Assembly: GCF_000485595.1 (NCBI RefSeq)
Contig: NW_014578801.1
Location: 4,857-26,695 of the forward strand
Direction of reading: 5' to 3'
DNA: 21,839 bases
From: Priapulus caudatus
Taxonomy: Eukaryota > Priapulida > Priapulimorpha > Priapulimorphida > Priapulidae
The position numbers and the translations under genes were made by a program. The notes beneath the pieces are model-generated. The model was not told where the DNA came from. It searched no databases and saw only the letters and a program-made list of their open reading frames with translations. Position 1 is the first letter of the stretch. Every line of letters starts with the position of its first letter. This document shows, one piece after another, positions 18,460 to 21,839 of this stretch.

Positions 18460-18536
18460 CTGTACAGGCAAATGCTGCCTCTTGATTGGGCTGATCCAAG
18501 TCATCGAAAAATATACCGCCGACACCTCGCTCTCAC
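18460..18536 (-). CDS. CPOX: CPOX exon: [12 protein letters not shown] (frame disturbed)
   Basis: Bounded by TTGGTAG| and CAG|GTACAT on the minus strand. The core reads [20 protein letters not shown], matching the family's [20 protein letters not shown]. Before it, GTGAGAGC suggests Gly-Glu-Ser of the HRGESRG motif, but one base is lacking. At the end GCCTGTACAG lacks two bases compared with the expected Phe-Val-Gln. The two losses add up to three, so the total length keeps the expected phase. Confidence 0.88.
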
Positions 18537-18900
18537 CTACCAACAGATAAAGACTCTATTTGTAAGTCAATGAATTAGTTATTACATATTCACTATTTAT
18601 AATATATATTTATATAAAATAGAGATTATATTACACATATATTACAATGTAAAGAGCAATGCTACGTAACCATAACACCAGTCCAGCCAGCGTAGATTTG
18701 TTCACCTCGACTCAGTCACCTCCATACCTTTAAACAATTTCTCCCCGTAGATGGCGCACGATGCAATATTGTAGCAGCAGTATGTGTGCTGAGGGGATAC
18801 TAAGACAGTTGTTTGTACATTTGAATAGTTACAAAAATATAACGCACACGCACACAAACACACGTATTCTTAAAATGGAACCAGCGTGAGTTCGCATACG
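18537..18900. other. CPOX intron
   Basis: AT-rich; includes a CTCF-like word (18744-18757) and a short CACACA run (about 18843-18862). Confidence 0.6.
18744..18757 (+). promoter_or_regulatory. CTCF-like motif in a CPOX intron
   Basis: CCCGTAGATGGCGC differs from the CTCF core CCASYAGRKGGCRS at one position. The match is by eye only. Confidence 0.3.
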
Positions 18901-19012
18901 CTCTGTTGTTTGACAAAGAAGTAGTTGTCGCACCATGTCTTGAACTGCTTGTAGTAATTTTGTCCATGCTTGTCACATGCCTCTTCAGGGTTTGATGAAA
19001 CATCTTCACGTC
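18901..19012 (-). CDS. CPOX: CPOX exon: FHQTLK...ACDKHGQNYYKQF (frame disturbed)
   Basis: After GTTACTAG the exon reads DVKMFHQTLK, then in the next frame EACDKHGQNYYKQFKTWCDN and YFFVK, matching the family's [36 protein letters not shown]. A G missing in AAG(G)AGGCA explains the shift. The last few codons before the donor (AGC|GTATGC or nearby) are uncertain, and a second small error is likely there. A 29-bp tandem duplication spans the acceptor. Confidence 0.88.
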
Positions 19013-19063
19013 CTAGTAACAGAGCCGACATAATTCACGTCGCTAGCAACAGACGACATAAGC
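19004..19063 (-). repeat. 29-bp tandem duplication over a CPOX acceptor
   Basis: TTCACGTCCTAGTAACAGAG at 19005 recurs as TTCACGTCGCTAGCAACAGA at 19035, and both copies continue into GACATAA. On the minus strand each copy holds an intron-end CTAG and the exon start GACGTGAA. Confidence 0.75.
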
Positions 19064-19724
19064 ACTTTTACCACCGCAGGCTCCCTCTGGATGTTTTAAA
19101 GTTTGAGCCAAGACTTGAGCCACCCAAGTTATATTTTACCATCAATGAAAGATGAGCACTGTTCACTTTTTCGTATGTGCTAAGCAAGGCATAAACAGTG
19201 ATGGGTATGGAGAGAGGTTATGAAAACATTTTAGCGACACGACAGCTGCTTTCATTATTCAATCGTAATTGGAGAAAAAGAAAAGTGTTATATCTTCGGC
19301 CAATTTTATTTGTGCTTAGTGTAGCTAACTCGCCACTATAATTTATTACCGCGGTTTTGGAAGGTGGCGAATGCCAGCGGTAGCCCTGACCACATTAAAC
19401 AGCATTAGCGTCACATCTCTTGGTTATCACGTCATCATTGGTCGTCGGCTGCCATCGTCATTCATTGTCGCTGTTATCGTCATTCATTGTCATCATCATC
19501 ATCGTCATCAGCACACCAGAAGCATAACACCTCTCTCCCGCTACCATTTGTCAGGATTTATAGTCATATTCATCATCATCGTCATCATCATCCAGCAGCA
19601 GCAGCAGCATCATCATCATCATCGATCGTCATCATCATCATCATCATCATCATTATAAGGCGCAACAGCATGACAACCACCCCTACCCCTTACCCGAATT
19701 CATAACCTATGTCTTCTATTCAGC
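19064..19724. other. CPOX intron with an ATC-rich tract
   Basis: Complex sequence to about 19440, then an interrupted CATCAT/GTCATC/AGC tract to about 19655. No further exon is seen. Confidence 0.7.
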
Positions 19725-19848
19725 CTCTTCATCGGTAGTACGGAGTTAAGTCGGTTCCTCCCCCGAACCACCAAGATGTCTTGGCCATCTCCCTCGTCCA
19801 CCTCAAAGTACCGATAGTTGAAATGTATCGTCGAACGTTGGGATTCTT
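19725..19848 (-). CDS. CPOX: CPOX exon: NYRYFEV and [13 protein letters not shown] (frame disturbed)
   Basis: After GTTTGCAG the exon reads KNPNV, then one frame over [18 protein letters not shown], then one frame over [13 protein letters not shown]. The family reads [43 protein letters not shown]. The apparent loss of one C (GTTCGACG) and gain of one base before TGGTGG largely cancel. The 3' border is uncertain: GATGAAGAG fits D-E-E, but it is followed by GCTGAA with no plain GT donor, perhaps another inserted base. This block is part of the substrate-binding core in known structures. Confidence 0.88.
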
Positions 19849-20893
19849 CTGCAAACACAGATAGCCTCTTTGTTAGCTGTCGCCATGGTGATCGATGTGA
19901 TTGTTGTCAGGGAGACCCTTGTCGTATGGTGCAGTTAGAGTAGTAGAAATGTGGCGTTGAATGAAGTTCAAAGTTCACCGACTAGACATTAGAATACAGC
20001 AGATATATTACTCGATCAGCATAGATAGTAGGCATTATGCATACATCATGATTAGGGTTATCATTCTATTCACGCTCAGGGCTTATCATTCTATCACAAA
20101 CTGGGATATCAAGTCTGTCACGTCAAACTGTTATCAATTTATCAAATCCAGGGTTTAACAATCTATCACAATCAGGCGGTCCAATATCTATCTGCCTAGT
20201 CGTGTCTGCTTCATGCCTATCTGTCTGTCTGTGTGTCTGTATGCCCCTATCTGTCTTCTGCCTGCCTGTTTGCAATGCCTATCTGTCTCTGATCTGTGTG
20301 TCTGTATGCGCTAATCTGTCTGTCGTCTGTCTGCCTGCCTGCCGCATGTTGCATGCCTATATGCCTGCCTGCCCATGTTTGCATGGCTAATCTGTCTGTC
20401 TGGCCTATCTGTCTGTCGGTGTGTCTGCAGTGTCCATCTGTCTGTCTGTGTGTCTGTATGCCTGCCTGCCTGCTTGCATGCCTATCTGTCTGTCTGTGTG
20501 TCTGCTTATGCCTGGCTGCCTGTGTGCATGCCTATCTGTCTGTCTGTGTCTGTATGCCTGCCTGACCGTGTTTGCATGCCTATCTGTCTGGCCTGCCTGC
20601 CTCGCTGCATCCTATCTGTCTGTCTGTGTGTCTTGTATGCCTGCCTGTCTGCCTATCTGTTGTCTGCCTGCCTGCCGCCTGCCTATCTGTCATGTCTGTC
20701 TTGGCCTGCCGTGCTTGCAGGCCTATTGTTGCTCTGTGTAGTCTGTATGGCCTACCTGCTACCTGGCCTAGACCTATCTATCTTATCAATTGATATGTAT
20801 TACTCCTCGATCGTATCCTATCCATGGATTAATCATCTATTACAATCCATACTATATACATCTATTTACATTCAGCAGCTATCTCACACTTAC
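19849..20893. repeat. CPOX intron with a long CTGT/CCTG tetranucleotide tract
   Basis: Complex sequence to about 20200, then about 540 bp of TGTC, TGCC and TATC tetranucleotides (20205-20745) with a higher-order pattern CTATCTGTCTGTCTGTGTGT followed by TGCCTGCCTGC. The Cys/Leu/Ser-rich open frames are compositional. Confidence 0.85.
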
Positions 20894-20960
20894 TGGATGG
20901 ACGACTGAACTTATTCCAGCAGCAAAAAATGGCAACTCTCCGTCTTTCAGGTCCTTACCT
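20894..20960 (-). CDS. CPOX: CPOX exon: GKDLKDGELPFFAAGISSVVHP
   Basis: 67-nt exon between TTCTTACCTGCAG and CCA|GTAAGT (phase 2 in, phase 0 out). It reads GKDLKDGELPFFAAGISSVV then HP, nearly identical to the family's RGKDLKPGDLPFFAAGISSVIHP. The frame is clean. The exon begins AGGTAAGG, which itself looks like a splice donor. Confidence 0.96.
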
Positions 20961-21390
20961 CTGCAGGTAAGAACAAGCAAGGTGATGGCAGTAACAATGG
21001 TCACAAATAGAGTAAGAACGCGGAAGAATGCATTACGTGTATCGTTATCACTTACCGATATTACCATTATAATTATTATTGAATTTATATTATTTATTTA
21101 TTTATCTACTATTACCATTATTATTATTATTAGTTACTATTACTACTATATTCACATTATATTTACTAGCATTATTACTAGCTGGGAGACAAAGTAAACA
21201 ACGGCAAATTCACGTGGAAACGCAAATGGACTTGTATAGTGATCTCCATGTGAATCTATTGTAGCAGTACGTATATATGGATAATTACCTAAAGACCTCC
21301 TTTACCTTAATAGACTCGCCCAGTAATAAATAATGCTAGTAAATATAATGTGAATATAATAATAATAATAATAATAACAATAATAATAAC

Positions 21391-21428
<38 letters not shown>

Positions 21429-21540
21429 TAATAATAATAATAATAATAACAATAATAATAATAATGATAATAATAATAATAATGATAATAATGATAATAA
21501 TAGATAAATAAATAAAGTAAAACGCTCTCGTGTCTCCTAC
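20961..21540. repeat. CPOX intron with ATT and AAT microsatellites
   Basis: ATT/TTA-rich sequence at about 21060-21180 and a long AAT tract at about 21355-21510, partly interrupted by AAC and GAT. Confidence 0.9.
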
Positions 21541-21659
21541 CTCGAGCGCATCTGCTGGACGGCTCCCGGCGGGAGGATGCCGTGAACGATGGAGACGTTC
21601 ACGCCAGCCTTGTCATACGCCTGCGTGTCCTGCAGCACACACGTCACACCGCCACCTCC
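21541..21659 (-). CDS. CPOX: CPOX exon: [11 protein letters not shown] (most upstream visible)
   Basis: 119-nt exon after CTGTGTAG, ending AG|GTAGGA (phase 2 out). It reads [20 protein letters not shown], then [19 protein letters not shown]. It matches the family's [40 protein letters not shown]. The frame is clean and joins the next exon through a shared Arg codon. The first exon or exons, with the mitochondrial targeting region, lie beyond the right edge of the window. Confidence 0.96.
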
Positions 21660-21689
21660 CTACACAGACAACCACACATTGTAACGAGA

Positions 21690-21762
21690 GTGTGTAGAGA
21701 GGGAGGGAGATGGGAGAGGGAGGGAGATGGGGGAGAAAGAAAGACAGAGAGAGAGAGAGAGC

Positions 21763-21839
<77 letters not shown>
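21690..21839 (+). repeat. GA dinucleotide microsatellite at the window end
   Basis: GGGAGGGAGATGG-like sequence becoming an uninterrupted GA run to the last base. Confidence 0.95.

Noticed and set aside
18331-18573. An 80-codon plus-strand frame.
   Set aside because: It is the antisense shadow of the minus-strand CPOX exon with [12 protein letters not shown].
20202-20908. Cys-rich frames resembling a secreted Cys-rich protein.
   Set aside because: They are translations of the TGTC/TGCC tetranucleotide tract inside a CPOX intron.

Overview
The window is nuclear DNA from an intron-rich animal. Two conserved genes are split into short exons with GT/AG borders, and simple repeats and minisatellites fill most of the rest. 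I identified both genes by reading conserved exon peptides; I ran no database search. The phylum cannot be fixed from this window. The Notum C-terminus looks invertebrate to me, possibly lophotrochozoan, but that is an impression only.

Layout. From 1 to about 6.2 kb there is no gene: GC-rich low-complexity DNA, CTG-rich tracts, a purine minisatellite, and a roughly 1.8 kb pyrimidine satellite. Two copies of a short inverted-repeat element (MITE-like) lie here at 624-874 and 5524-5830, each carrying telomere-like TTAGGG runs. From 6789 to 14508 (+ strand) lie seven exons of NOTUM, the secreted Wnt carboxylesterase, including the catalytic Asp and His, the Cys-rich C-terminus and the stop codon. 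The N-terminal exons are not visible. The exon with the nucleophile Ser is missing or unreadable, near two single-N assembly joins at 9209 and 9757. From 14509 to 16584 is a 2.1 kb spacer between converging genes, starting with a 30-bp array at the NOTUM stop codon. From 21659 down to 16585 (- strand) lie eight exons of CPOX, coproporphyrinogen-III oxidase of heme synthesis, running to its stop codon; the first exon or exons are beyond the right edge. The two genes have unrelated jobs and are simply tail-to-tail neighbours.

The most unusual feature is that many splice sites lie in local tandem duplications whose unit crosses the exon-intron border, so decoy splice sites with a few bases of exon are repeated in the intron. 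I see this at four NOTUM splice sites, at the NOTUM stop codon, and at two CPOX splice sites.

A caution: four middle CPOX exons contain 1-2 base indels that break the frame while the flanking peptides stay conserved. This looks like an unpolished long-read assembly, so exact frames in this window should be treated with care.
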